From the NCBI GenBank assembly GCA_025558075.1, contig JAHLKF010000031.1, forward strand, positions 1 through 64,000: a stretch of 64,000 nucleotides of DNA, given 5' to 3'. Shown piece by piece: positions 1-10,627 of the stretch (position 1 is its first letter; every line of letters begins with the position of its first letter). The position numbers were made by a program, and so were the translations under genes. The DNA is from Gaertneriomyces semiglobifer (Eukaryota > Chytridiomycota > Chytridiomycetes > Spizellomycetales > Spizellomycetaceae). The notes beneath the pieces were generated by a model. It worked only from the letters and a program-made list of their open reading frames with translations, ran no database searches and was not told the origin of the DNA.

Positions 1-893
1 AACCTGCTTGATCAACCTGTAGGATCGCTTGCTCTCCAAGTATCTTTCCATCTGCCGGGATAATAACACCTTCCTCGAGCACAACAATGTCGCCGGGAAC
101 GACATCCACAGAGTCAACATGTGACACGACGCCGCCTCGCACAACGGTAGCATGCAAGGCAAGTTGCGACTTCAGTTGAGCGACAATGTTACCTGCTTGG
201 TATTCTTGAACAAAGCCAACCGCAGCGTTAAGGAGAAGCAATCCAATGATGACACCAAGATCGACCCAATCTTGCAAACCACCAGCCAACGCTGCGGCCG
301 CCTATCAAAATTCAACAATCAAAGTCCGGGTTAGCACAACGGCCAGTTCAAATTCTTAATAACTCGACAAAAAAAATGTCGCTCATACTCACAAACATGA
401 CATATTGAATCGGCCCTCGGAAGAAGCCCAAAAATTTCAAAAACTTATTCTCCTTGTGTTCTGCCAATTGATTGGGCCCAAACTTTCTTTTTCGTTTTTC
501 CGCTTCCTCATGATTGAGACCCTGATTCGGATCAGTGCGAAGCATTTCCTCGGGCACTTTGCAGGTGACTTTCAGTCCTTTCGAATCCAGCTGTTCCTCC
601 TCATGCCGCTGGTGAGGATTTGCTCGCGCCTCCTTTCCCAACTCATTGAGTAAGGTTTCAATATCATCGTCCGCCGTGGCAGGCATATCCAGAGCGACAT
701 GCTGTTGACCAGAAGGCCGATCCGCGGTTTGATCACGCGCAGTGCCGTAAGATTCATGTGGAGGCCGTGATTCCATGGGCGAAAGTTCCGAACTACCCGA
801 AGCCGGTGCGTGGGGTGTGGACACGTAGTTCGGTGCTGTACCGCCCGATACTCCGGTCATATCAAGCGTTTCGTGCATGTTGTTATCGCCCAT
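1..893 (-). CDS. PMA1: Plasma-membrane H+-ATPase (P-type, PMA1 family), N-terminal part
   Basis: P-type IIIA proton pump that would energise the plasma membrane by ATP-driven H+ export; only the first ~267 residues lie in the window. Exons read as 393..893 and 1..301 (minus strand), intron 302..392 (91 nt, GTGAGT...TAG), frame preserved. The start is the ATG at 893. The first ~110 residues are Ser/Pro/Asp-rich and look disordered. Then comes the conserved cytoplasmic lead-in with [19 protein letters not shown], the first membrane helices (GPIQYVM joined to [12 protein letters not shown]), and the start of the actuator domain with [14 protein letters not shown] and [11 protein letters not shown]. 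These motifs are typical of fungal and plant proton pumps and not of Ca2+ or Na+/K+ pumps. The phosphorylation site and C-terminal regulatory tail are off the left edge. Family assignment is firm; the gene is cut only by the window. Confidence 0.93.
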
Positions 894-1779
894 TGTCCGT
901 AAGTGTAAACAGGCTCTTCGTTTTCAGTGCACAATGGAGGATGAGGAGTCTAAGTCTCCTCTTCCCGACGACACAGCGCGGATAACTGATGCTGTGTGAA
1001 GACGCAGATGCAGTCACTATATACGAAGAACGTCGATCAGGCAGGGATAGGCTGATTGCACGCCAATTTATACAAAACAGGTATCGTTGTCTACAGAGGG
1101 TGGGGTAGATCCTTCGCCGTGTCTACATGCACATGCGGTATTTCACAGGGTTGGTAATGTTGACTGATGATCAGGGTGCACGTGGAAATCGTTATGTTTA
1201 CAATCGCCACACCGACATATCACAAAAGTACAAATGTTTTCAGAAGGAAGTTTCTGTCAAGCTACGCTGCTTTACTTCTGCTTATTCCGATTGTATTACG
1301 GGCAGCGCGCTTTGCACAGCTGTTCTATAAGTGATTTCATAAACGCTACCGATTATCGTACTACCATCTGTGGTCAAGATCCATCGCGGAGCCTGGCTTG
1401 ACGTTGCTTTGACGGTATAGTACATGGGCCATTTGAACGGCATCGTCGAAGCGCATCGTGTCCTTCAACGCCTCGGTTCTTCTGTTGACGTTTCCCGTGT
1501 GAAAATCGAACTTTCGAAAGTCGGAGTTGTCCGACGCGTATATTATGAAAGCAACTGGTGTGATGTCATCATTATCGGCAACAGTCTCGGGCACTGAACC
1601 AGACTAGCCTCACACAATGGCACTTAGAAACAGTAGTACACCCTTTGAACAGGCCACATTGTCAGACTTATACTCAGATTTGGGTTCATCACAACCCAGC
1701 CTCCATCCACTACAATTTACCTTATCCCCGCCACCTACGTCGATTATCGCTTGACCCCCGCGTCAACATGTACCCTTCC
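894..1779. other. Intergenic region with one doubtful open frame
   Basis: Lies between the H+-ATPase start and the 3' end of the bZIP gene. A minus-strand open frame at 1361..1594 could be a terminal exon: a ggttcag acceptor-like sequence precedes it and the peptide looks protein-like, ending in AMDLDHRW. No partner exon or homology was recognised, so it is not called as a gene. Nothing else was seen. Confidence 0.4.
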
Positions 1780-2755
1780 TCATGTCCCTTCAACAGGACT
1801 GACCGGCTCCCTGCCTTTAGTGGCCGTGACGACTTCCTCCTTTTTCCTTTCTTTCACCAACTGTTCCTTAACATCCTCAATCTCTCTACGCAGATCCTCG
1901 CTCAATCTTAATCGTCTTTCCATGGCGGCAACTTGTTCCAAGTATTGCACTTCCTTAACTTTCAGCGACCTGCATTGATTCTCAAGGACCGTGTTTTGAA
2001 GAACAAGCTCTGCATTGCGCTGCTCGAGCGATGCGACCTGCTCTTCCAGAGAGGAGATGCGCGCAGCTTTGCGTTCTCGGCATCGCCGTGCGGCTTCTGC
2101 AAACGTTTCAGTAAAAAGCAAGGATGCACGAAAAAGTTAACCAAGAGCAACGCATATAATGAAAAACATCAACCTTACGAGGGCAGTACCTGCGTTCATT
2201 TTCCTTTTATGTGCCAGTTTCTCTTCTCTGCTTCCAAAGTCATCTGCCCCGGGTCGTTTCTTTAATTTCGCTAGCCCTTCGCCCACGCTACTTTCGCTCA
2301 TCTCCGAGGTACTCGCAAGCGATCTGCGGCGCTCAAAGTCCATATCTTCGGGCTCCAGATATTGGGTCGATGTGATGACACTACCTCCCGGATGGCCGTG
2401 TGCTGGTGGAGCTCCATGCGGATGCGGTGGAGGCGGATACAGTGCATTAAAGCCTGGCAGATGTGGTCGGTTGGCCCAACTTGAATCCCCCATCCCTGCA
2501 CGTTCTATGTTAGCTAGGCGTCTCAGGATCAGACAAGCCAGGCGTAACGTTACCTTCATATTGGATATGCGGCGGCGGAGGATACTCGTAACTTGCTCTT
2601 CTTGATGGGAAATGTGAGCTGGATACAGTCGGATACGTTGATGCCGAAGAGCGTCGAGACGAATAATCATAATCGAAACTGGAGCCAGACGGGTGGGAAG
2701 ACGATGAGGAAGAAAACGACGTACGTTGATGTTGTGTAGGCATAGTAGGATGCAT
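1780..2755 (-). CDS. bZIP transcription factor
   Basis: Sequence-specific nuclear DNA-binding protein of 274 residues. Exons 2554..2755, 2190..2495 and 1780..2096 (minus), introns of 58 and 93 nt; the summed length is an exact multiple of three. The second intron splits the basic region: MNA at the end of exon 2 joins EAARRCRERKAARI in exon 3, restoring the bZIP signature N-x-x-A-A-x-x-C-R-x-R-K at about residues 168-179. A leucine zipper follows, with Leu every seventh residue through SLEEQVASLEQRNAELVLQ and on to CRSL, then a second charged coiled coil. The N terminus is Ser/Tyr/Pro-rich (SSSSSS, YEYPPPPH), as in activation regions. The 58-nt intron has a clear CTAAC branch-point-like sequence. 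The start used is the first ATG in frame (2755); an upstream non-coding or coding exon cannot be excluded. The ATF/CREB-like Cys in the basic region is noted, but the subfamily is not assigned. Confidence 0.88.
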
Positions 2756-4550
2756 GTGTATGACTGGGGAAGGTAGGTAATGCACGTGGTCGGGCCCTTA
2801 ATATACCTGTAAAGAATAACAAGCAATCACAGTCAAAATCTTGTATCGAGGCATACGTGCTCGCAGAATATCAAAAGATCTGCTGGGCCAACAAGCAGAT
2901 GCACAAACTTTTCACCGACTTACAGTTAGAAAGCCGAACGGCAGAATCAGCTGCTGTACATGTATGTGTTCAACTTTAAAACCCACTTCCGTTGATCGGG
3001 TGCAGCTCCGCGCAGATTATATGGTCGTGCCCCCCTCTGTTGCCCTGTTCTCTCCATAAATCCAATCCAACCATGTGCACTGCGTCATACTCGAGGCTTG
3101 ACGCAATCCCTCGAACCAGCGAGACCCCTTCCATTCAAAAAGATATGTTCTATTATGGCGTTTTTTAATCCGTGCTATCGATGATGTAGCTTGATGACGC
3201 ATGTCGCCGCGGCCGCCGGCTACTGTTGAGCTTATAAAGACGACCGGGGGGAGGTGTTCCTCCCCCAGCATTCCCAAGGAGGGGGGGACACTGCCCGATG
3301 GCAGATCTGAAGGGCCACTTGCGCAAAGAACAAGACGCGCCGTGACATCAATAACCTTGGTTTGCCCGTCTCCGGGTGTGCCTTTTTTGCACGCGTGGCA
3401 GCACCCACTGCATATGGAGCTGGAGGAGGAGGAGGCTCCGTAGTGAAGCCGTATTTTCCCAAGATCATCCATCCTCCTCTGGGTCCTTAACGCTTTCTTG
3501 GGTTATCATATTTGCGGCATCATGACGATGTCACGACCGTTGTCCCAGCACTTGGAAACGAGTTCATAAAAGCTTTCGAGAGAGTTGATCATCATCACTG
3601 AAACTGTACGCAGTTTTTTCTCCACGGGTTGCACTTGCCCCAGAATCAGCTCAGTTCCACAGCGCCTCCCTTCCTTCCTTTCCCCCGCTATTTTATCATA
3701 CTTTATGCTTCATCTGCCCGCCACAATACGTCGCGCGGTGATCAAAGTTTTACGACGAACGGAACTGCGCATCGGCGACGTAATGGAGTGTTAGGGTTAT
3801 TGAGTAAGCGTTACGCAATCGGCGGAGTTTCCACCCTATATGCATATGAACGCGAACAAAAACCAAGCAGCTAATACGCAGAGTTGTGACGGAGGCATAT
3901 CGATCTCGAGTAACATTGCCCAATCCAGGTCTTCTTTCATTACTGAATTCAAGGCCCTGCTTTGGTCCAATGGTAAATCCTTGGCCCGCGGACCTGGGTC
4001 CTTTGGGCGGTCTAGCAGTCGGTTCGTGGCATTGATTCAACATCGTGGTTAAATCACACATCATCTCGACCAAGGTCATTGGGGAACCTTATCATCTGGC
4101 GTACGATTCACTTAACGGCAGATCACTTAACGGCAGATACGACGTTGATAAATGAGACTCGTTGTCGAGTTGTTTCGCTCACAGATAACTCTCATTGTAT
4201 TTCATCAAACGGCTGTGAACATCGCTTGTCGATCATTCCTTTACCCTGTGCTTATCTGGCATGGAATTCCTGGGATGATATCTGGCATGTCGCGGAGGGT
4301 GCACTTTTTAATGTATGCAACCTATCAACTGGTGATTGTGGGTCCATACCATCCTTACATCACCAGGTATGTATGCTAAACGGGTATGCATGTATTCATC
4401 CAACTATGTATATATACAAGAGCCAACGGGTGCTTCTCAGTACGGCATTGAACCCAAAAATTGACCATGTCTCTTCGGCAAGCGGACCTTTCCAGACTAT
4501 CAACAACATGGAAAAGAACGAACTCTTCGTACTCATTCACATAGCGTGTC
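2756..4550. other. Gene-poor region upstream of the bZIP gene
   Basis: No gene can be supported. A minus-strand ATG open frame at 3017..3472 (151 codons) and an overlapping one at 3232..3468 exist, but neither shows a domain. A G-rich inverted repeat sits at 3247..3266 and a 14-bp direct tandem duplication (cttaacggcagatca) at about 4111..4138. Confidence 0.4.
3017..3472 (-). CDS. Doubtful hypothetical protein
   Basis: Open frame of 151 residues starting at an ATG, overlapping a second ATG four bases downstream in another frame (3468) whose first 40 residues (PPPPPAPYAVGAATRAKKAH) look equally natural. No domain, signal peptide or membrane segment was recognised. A GTTATTG donor-like site near 3355 could mean either frame is a first exon. 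It may be chance. Confidence 0.18.
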   Translation of the reverse strand: MDDLGKIRLHYGASSSSSSICSGCCHACKKGTPGDGQTKVIDVTARLVLCASGPSDLPSGSVPPSLGMLGEEHLPPVVFISSTVAGGRGDMRHQATSSIARIKKRHNRTYLFEWKGSRWFEGLRQASSMTQCTWLDWIYGENRATEGGTTI

Positions 4551-5339
4551 TCACTCATCAGTGCTTTCCCACAAATCTCCAAACTCTTCTTTGGTTATCC
4601 CCCACCACACCTCTTTACTCTCCGTCTCACTGTCCGTATCACTGTCACTTTCACGCTCACCCACTCGTCTCAAACCCAATTTCTCGCATATTCGCTCTGC
4701 CGCGGGAGACCTAGTTGGAAGCGTCACGGCGTCCACCTTGGCATCCCGAGCAAACGGTTCGTCCGAGCAGCATTCGGCTTCGTCGGTACAGTAAAAGAGC
4801 CACGAAAGTACGCGCTTGGCGGCTTCTGTTGCGTACCCTTGTGAGCGATACGACAGCGCGACGTAGAGCTGAAGAGTTGGTTGGTATAAATGTGGTGACG
4901 GGGAGTGGAATTGGAGCGCTACCATGCCAATGCCGTCATGGGTGCTGGTGGCTCGGTTACTCGTGTGGCTGCTGTGCTTGTCTGGGGAGGAAGGCGGAGA
5001 AATCGGGGATGTGGCCGAGTCGAGCTGAATACTCCACATGCATTCCCAAGGTTGAACGGTAGGTAAGTGACTTAGGTACTCTTTTGTCGATGTGGCAGTG
5101 GAATGGGTTGGTATGAGGTTCAAACGAGGCGTTCTCAATACTGGCCGTGATACCAATTGGTGCTGATGCGCGGCCGCTTGTTCAGCGGTGAACGGCAGCC
5201 TTCCGTTCCATCCGGCCGATGACTTGAGGTCACCCAACCGTGATGAAGACGGCGACGCTAAACACACTGGAGAACTTTGTGATAGATGTTTGAACGTCGA
5301 CGCCGGTTGGTGATGCTGCTGAGGCGTGAGGACTTGCAT
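4551..5339 (-). CDS. GNAT-family N-acetyltransferase (RimJ/RimL-like)
   Basis: Predicted acetyl-CoA-dependent N-acetyltransferase, 262 residues, single exon; the acceptor substrate is unknown. The first ~75 residues are Gln/Ser/Pro-rich. The catalytic domain begins at PRLNLIPT (beta-1 of the RimJ/RimL type), shows a beta-4/alpha-3 acetyl-CoA segment VALSYRSQGYATEAAKRVL (the R-x-x-G-x-A/G pyrophosphate loop is RSQGYA), and the C-terminal signature RSPAAERICEKLGLRRVGE followed by VWWGITKEEF. An acidic Ser/Asp insert (ESDSDTDSETES) sits between the last two strands. The start is the ATG at 5339, because the longer open frame upstream has no ATG. A TATA box and CCAAT motif lie 76-88 bp upstream, which favours this start. 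Family assignment is good; the substrate cannot be told. Confidence 0.85.
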   Translation of the reverse strand: MQVLTPQQHHQPASTFKHLSQSSPVCLASPSSSRLGDLKSSAGWNGRLPFTAEQAAAHQHQLVSRPVLRTPRLNLIPTHSTATSTKEYLSHLPTVQPWECMWSIQLDSATSPISPPSSPDKHSSHTSNRATSTHDGIGMVALQFHSPSPHLYQPTLQLYVALSYRSQGYATEAAKRVLSWLFYCTDEAECCSDEPFARDAKVDAVTLPTRSPAAERICEKLGLRRVGERESDSDTDSETESKEVWWGITKEEFGDLWESTDE

Positions 5340-5414
5340 CGTTATTCGTTTTCCCTTTTTGTGTACCCGAAATCTGGTGCGCTCTAACAAAACACCGATG
5401 CAAAGTGATGTCTC

Positions 5415-5427
5415 TTTTATATATTGG
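5415..5427 (-). promoter_or_regulatory. TATA box with adjoining CCAAT for the GNAT gene
   Basis: On the minus strand the sequence reads CCAATATATAAAA, immediately upstream of the acetyltransferase and about 76-88 bp before its ATG. Position and sequence fit a core promoter. Confidence 0.5.
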
Positions 5428-7286
5428 ACATGCAACTTGACAAGAATAGCAGTCGTGGCAAATGGGAAATCGGGTTTCTGAAGAGCAGTCGTCGGTTTAG
5501 TCAGAATATCGCCAAATCATTCCCATTCACCCTACTCGTTGTATATATCCACACGCTATTCCCAATGTGTGCCCAACTGGCAGCCTCGCTGTCATCATCA
5601 TCATCTTCCACCATCGTTCCCGTCACGAGCACGTTCTGCGTAAGGATGCTCGCCCCTTCGTTTTGAGTTTCCGACCCCATCGACTGCGACCAAGACGTGT
5701 TGTTGGGACCGTGCTCGTAATAACCAATGTTCAGCGCATCTCCTACCCCCATCTCGTAACTCGACCCGCTTTGGTGGAGGTTTATTGCGCCATAGACAAT
5801 GATGACGTTCTCCACCTGGCGCCATTATCAGCCTTCGTTGAACAACGAAAAGTCACACCCTTGACATGAACGTTTGCTTTAAAAGCCTTATTTTACTCGA
5901 CAAACGTATCTCTCGGCGTGTCCAGTTACTGCACAACTCTACGCATGCAGACGTTTCTAAAATAAGGATAACCTACCTTATTCGTTGATATAGGCTGTGT
6001 TGAATGATACCACGCTTTTGTTATGCAGATGAAAGGTCTTTTGGTGGGAAGCAAAAGAGAAAGGCTATTGCCAGCGACCAGTGCTTTTGTTAAATACCAA
6101 CGCCACCTGTGCAGCAGCTACTACCCAATATATACTCCATGCACAAGTGTGCCAATGTTCCATGTATTTCTGTGTCCAACAGGCTCGCAACGGGGGTTTT
6201 CCTTTTTTGCTATTAATATATACTCTGCCCTTTTTAAAAGGTGTTCCACAAGGCGGACGGACGGTGGTTGGTGGTGGTGTGGGCATGGGCACCGGGGCGT
6301 TATTTATGAGAATATGAGCATTGAGCAGCAGCAGCCCGGCGGCGCAACGCACGCCCGAACGGTGGTGGTGGTTTGGCCATATCATTTGCATTGCATAGTC
6401 TTACTGCTCACTCGTACTTGGGACCGTGTGTATGCAACCGTATGTGCCCAATGCGGGAAGGGGGGGGGGCGTTGTGCAAGTGATACTTTTCTGAGCCGTA
6501 CATTCGACCAAGAAAGGTAAAAATGTGAATTGCCCGTCTGTGGATCTGCGCGTGGCTGGATTGAACTTGAAATTGATGACCCATGCATGCGCCCTGGTTG
6601 CGGGAAATGGGATGGGGCATTGCACCGTTGCAGATGGGAAGACAGCACTTGCGCACAGGAAGAATTAGAAGGGGGGCGCTACACACACACACACACATAA
6701 CAACATCAACAGGCTACCCAATGGAGGTCCCCTCTTTTTTTTAAGATGCGCGGGTCCCCGGAACCAAAGTCCCTTTTCTTCATTTCCGCCAATTTCACGC
6801 GGACGACGGCCGGGTTCATTCATACTCATCATCATCGTCATCACTTACACAACTACGGCCTACTCGTCGATCAATGCCAAGCCAACGAATAAGGTCCCAT
6901 CTTCATAATTCATCTCCTACTGCTGCAATGTCCTCCATTCTTCTTTAACTATAAACTTCGCCAAGGAGGACCAGGTGGTCGCCTCATAATATCTATCATA
7001 ATTGTTCCTAATTGCGACACGACTCGTATCCAGAATGTTCCCAGACGCGTCGCCCCCTTCAGAGTCATGGTCGGCGGCTGAGTCACAAAACGCTTCGGGG
7101 CGTTCACATTGGCTTTCGTGTCTTTTGGCTATGGATAAACACTCTGTTATTAATAAGTACACATGCGCTGTGGTGATTGATAACATGTCAGCTCGCATTT
7201 ACCCTTGCAATCTCACACCTTGTTGAATGGGAATGCCCGTTCGTTGAACACTCTTTCTCCTCCGCCGCCCCAATATACATATACAA
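5428..7286. other. Intergenic region
   Basis: No gene is supported with confidence. One minus-strand open frame (5501..5815) is listed separately as a doubtful exon. Low-complexity tracts include a 10-G run at 6460..6469 and a short CA repeat near 6682..6698. The last ~400 bases should hold the promoter of the alpha/beta hydrolase. Confidence 0.4.
5501..5815 (-). CDS. Doubtful exon of an unknown protein
   Basis: Open frame of about 104 residues without an ATG at its upstream edge; a gcgccag acceptor-like sequence precedes it. It encodes SGSSYEMGVGDALNIGYYEH and an Asp run (VEDDDDDSE), and ends shortly after GNSVWIYTTSRVNG. No family was recognised and no partner exon was found, so this may be a chance frame. 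It lies upstream of the GNAT gene on the same strand, but the TATA box between them argues they are separate. Confidence 0.22.
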   Translation of the reverse strand: MENVIIVYGAINLHQSGSSYEMGVGDALNIGYYEHGPNNTSWSQSMGSETQNEGASILTQNVLVTGTMVEDDDDDSEAASWAHIGNSVWIYTTSRVNGNDLAIF

Positions 7287-8578
7287 ATGGTTTCACTATC
7301 AATACTCCGGGTTCTAGTGTCGCTGCCAGACCTCAGGCGCCTGCCAAAGTACATTACCGTCCCTGTCCTTGTCCTCGTCACGTCCACGTTGCTGCACCAG
7401 GCCATAAGCGCGGTTCGATTTCATAAAGGCCCAACCCGCGGTGAGTATATCACACTACCTGATAGCAAAATTAGAATCGTCAAAACAGGAAAATGGCCAG
7501 TCGATGGCAAAGACCCGGTGGTGGTGTTTGTTGCGGGTCTTGGAAGTGGGGCCGCATGGTTTGGTCCGGCACAAAGGAAACTATTGAGGAAGATGCCGGA
7601 GCTGGCAACACTAGCGTATGATAGAAGTGGATTAGGTTGGTCCCTATTGACCACTAGCGCTGGAAAAGCAAAGCGACGAGATTTGAACGCGCTCGCAGAC
7701 GAATTAAGAAGCATCCTCACCGTTTGCGGGTTGACCGACAAACCGCTACTCTTAGTGGGACATTCATGGGGAGGGCCCCTTATCGAGAACTATTGGTGAG
7801 TAATGTGGGACAAGCGCTCTATGCAGTTGGAATCGCCAGTCGCTGGTACTGATGGAGTAAATGAGACGCTCCTCCTTGACGCTTGAATGCATCGAGAGAC
7901 TTCATGGATGTGTTTTGCTTATCCAGAAATCTCGCTTCTACATTCTCACTACAACGTAGGCATCGTTATCCTACAAAGAATGTTCAAGGTCTAGTAATGA
8001 TCGATCCAACGCCCGCTCGCCTAATCCTTTCCTTGCCACCTCTGCATCGTGTCTTCCAAACAACCGCTCGCACGCTCACCTATCTGTCCGTATCCGCCTT
8101 CTTCGGGCTAAATCGCTTTTTGCTCGCCCCACTTATACTTGTGACTTCCATCAATCATCGTCGCCTGGGGCGAGAACTGTCCAGAGAAGATCGGCGCGAC
8201 CTTCTCTTGGGCATCACTCAGCGGCAGAACAACATGGTAGCCGCGCAGGAAACGAAAACACTTTTATCATCCTGCAGCGCTCTTGAAGACCTCCGATCGC
8301 ATCCACCCTTGCATCGGACATCCTACGTTGTCGTCATTCATGCATCAGAGTCGAACCTCGCCAAGATGGACACGGGCTTGGAGCTGGGAGAGTATGAACG
8401 GCGAACGAAAATGGAACATGAAGCAGTGGGACGAATGTACTACGAAGGTGAGGACGGGGAGGAGTGGCATGGCCTCTGGATTGATGAAGGTGCCGACCAT
8501 GTAGACGTCGTGGTGGGCGACTGTGTTGTTGGAGCAGTCATTGGTGGCGTCGCGCAGTACCGTAAGCAGCGGCAGTGA
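7287..8578 (+). CDS. Membrane-anchored alpha/beta hydrolase
   Basis: Serine hydrolase of the alpha/beta fold, 375 residues; substrate unknown (esterase, lipase or similar). Exons 7287..7795 and 7960..8578, intron 164 nt (GTGAGT...GTAG), frame preserved through the Trp codon of ENYW. A hydrophobic N-terminal segment (YITVPVLVLVTSTLLHQAI, about residues 22-40) should anchor or target it. An oxyanion-hole type stretch VVFVAGLGSGAAWFGP is followed by YDRSGLGWS and the nucleophile elbow VGHSWGG with Ser160. Exon 2 has GLVMIDPTPARL, a strand where the acid residue or its neighbour usually lies, and near the C terminus GADHVDVV, whose His is the best candidate for the catalytic histidine. The middle part (cap region) is helical and hydrophobic. 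The start is the ATG at 7287 with no in-frame alternative upstream. Fold assignment is firm; no substrate is implied. Confidence 0.87.
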
Positions 8579-9462
8579 GGAAGCGAAATAATGGTTACGG
8601 AGAGAACGTACGGTAATTTCGGCATGATAAAAGAGTAGGGCAGTCAATTATTTAGTAGCTGCATTTGTGTAAATATTTTTCATACGCCACTCGCGTCGGT
8701 GGTGATATCTCCGGCGTTTAACCTTTTATAGAAGAAACTTCGTTCGAACATCCCCATGGTTCTCTAAACGTTCGAATGGGAATGCCACATGGGCCATTCT
8801 TCTAAAGCTTGAAATTGTAGGACAGAGCAACACACCGAGGCATTTTTCCAAGCCTCATGCAGGTTCACAAGGTTCAACACGAACACATTCCTCCTTAACA
8901 CGGTCCCTCACGCTTTGCCTGTATACTGTAGACGGCGCGATTTAACACCTAACTGTTCTTCACAGTCTTTACAGGGCCCACTGCATGGGTTGAAAATGAC
9001 CTGCATGGGAAGTAGTTTGGTCGGACCTACCCAGCCCTTCCAAATTCCACCAGGCTTGTTTGACCTCCCAAGTCCTTTTTGACATTGACTTGCAGACTTG
9101 TTTCCATTCTTTGATTAAGACAATGGGGATTACGCAGCAAGCCTTCTGTTTTCTGCTCTCTCCATTCTACTGTGTACGGCCATTTGGACAGAGCAGGGGG
9201 GAAACAGTAAGGATTGTATCTCTAGTCGTAGTGTCACGCCAGACTGTTCATATCCGCGGTTTCCGTATCATTCGCGGGTTCCAAGCGTGGGACAACAGCC
9301 AACCTACAAAAAAACCTGGCCGCCGCAAAAAACCCAAACCGCCCTGATAGCACGTCTCCTATTCCTACCATCCCCTCACGGCTGAATTCTATAGCCATCA
9401 TTTACTGAAAGGAAAAGACCCCTTTATCAGCAATACGAGCACTAACGCTCCATCCATCTTCA
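8579..9462. other. Intergenic region between hydrolase and velvet genes
   Basis: Both flanking genes run on the plus strand. No coding potential, RNA gene or repeat was seen; it presumably holds the 3' flank of the hydrolase gene and the velvet promoter. Confidence 0.4.
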
Positions 9463-10627
9463 ATGTCCTCCGCCAATCAGCCGCGTCGCAGCAAGGTCTT
9501 GTCCCTGGAAAACATCATGAATCCTTCAGCAGATCAGCCTGAGAAAAACACATTTGGGGATAAACCAAAGGTAGATGAAATCAAGGCCGAGAATGAAAAT
9601 ATTCCCATTGGTCGATGTTCTCTTGAGCGGCCCGCCGGTGGAACTCGGGTGTCTGGCAGGAAAGGTGAACTAGCCGACATTTCGGTGGATGGCTGTCTAC
9701 CACCTTCCATACAAAGTCCGGTGATCTTTGGGAAACAGGCGACAAGGTTCGTTTTTGCTCCATGGTGTGCTTCTGATAGTTCTCCAATTCTGATCCTCAA
9801 ACACTTTTGAAGCCCAACGCTGTCTGTGGACTTGCCAGAGGTTGCGGCATACGAACTTCGAATACTGCAACATCCCGTTCGCGCACGTTGCTGTGGATTC
9901 GGTAACAAGGATCGTCGAGCGATAGATCCGGTAAGGACAACGACAACTGGGTTTTCGACCTCATCATCCCGTCTTAACCTTTCTATTGTCGATGGGTCAC
10001 GCTCGTAGCCGCCGGTGGTGGAGCTCATCCTTTTAGATACCCAGTCCCGTCCGCTACCACCCCGTGATCAGCCGCGTCTGATCCTCCATGCCGCGCTATA
10101 CGATGACACCGGTACTGTCGATCGCAGTCTTGTGGAGAACTCATGGATAGACCCGCCGGAGACGGTGAATGCTATCACTGGAACCCACTGTGCAACACCA
10201 CAGCTATTGAAGGACCACGAGGGAACGCTTCGATTAGTATTCCTGTTCACCGATATCAGCGTACGGGTTCCGGGTACTTGGAGGTTGCTGTTCCGCTTGT
10301 GCGATCTCCTATTCGGGTGAGTGCTTGTCCGCTTCTTTTTACAAAGTGCGTAGCTGATAGGTGTTGCCAAAAGGGGACCAGGGTCACTCTCGCCCTCCGG
10401 AAATTCCAAGTCGTTCGGCAGACCGCTACTAGCAACATGCATGACAGATTGCTTTTCAAGTTTTCGGCCAAAGTCGTTTCCAGGCGTCCTTCAGGTGAGT
10501 TTGGAAAGGGGAAACTTCCGGTTAGAGGGTGTGTGATAAGAACACTAACCCTTCCCCGGACCAGACCACCGAGCTCTCAAAAGCGCTGGCGGAACAAGGC
10601 ATCTCAGAGATTCGAATTCGGCGATGA
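9463..10627 (+). CDS. Velvet-domain transcription regulator
   Basis: Fungal velvet factors (VeA, VelB, VosA, VelC) bind DNA through an NF-kappaB-like fold and tie development to environmental cues. Proposed exons: 9463..9664, 9839..9930, 10009..10316, 10422..10494 and 10565..10627, giving 245 residues with every phase closing. Velvet blocks in order are YELRILQHPVRARCCGFGNK with DRRAIDP (exon 2); PPVVELILLDTQ, LILHAALYDD, and LVFLFTDISVRVPGTWRLLF with RLCDL (exon 3); CFSSFRPKSFPGVLQ (exon 4); and TTELSKALAEQGISEIRIRR, then stop (exon 5). Conserved family features are the Gln-Pro/Arg-Ala-Arg motif, GFGNKDRR and the PKxFPG turn. The protein ends almost at the domain edge, so it lacks the long tail of VeA. 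The exon 1 end (donor GTGAAC at 9665) is the least certain junction; CCG|GTGATC at about 9720 is an alternative. The paralogue type is not assigned. Confidence 0.88.
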
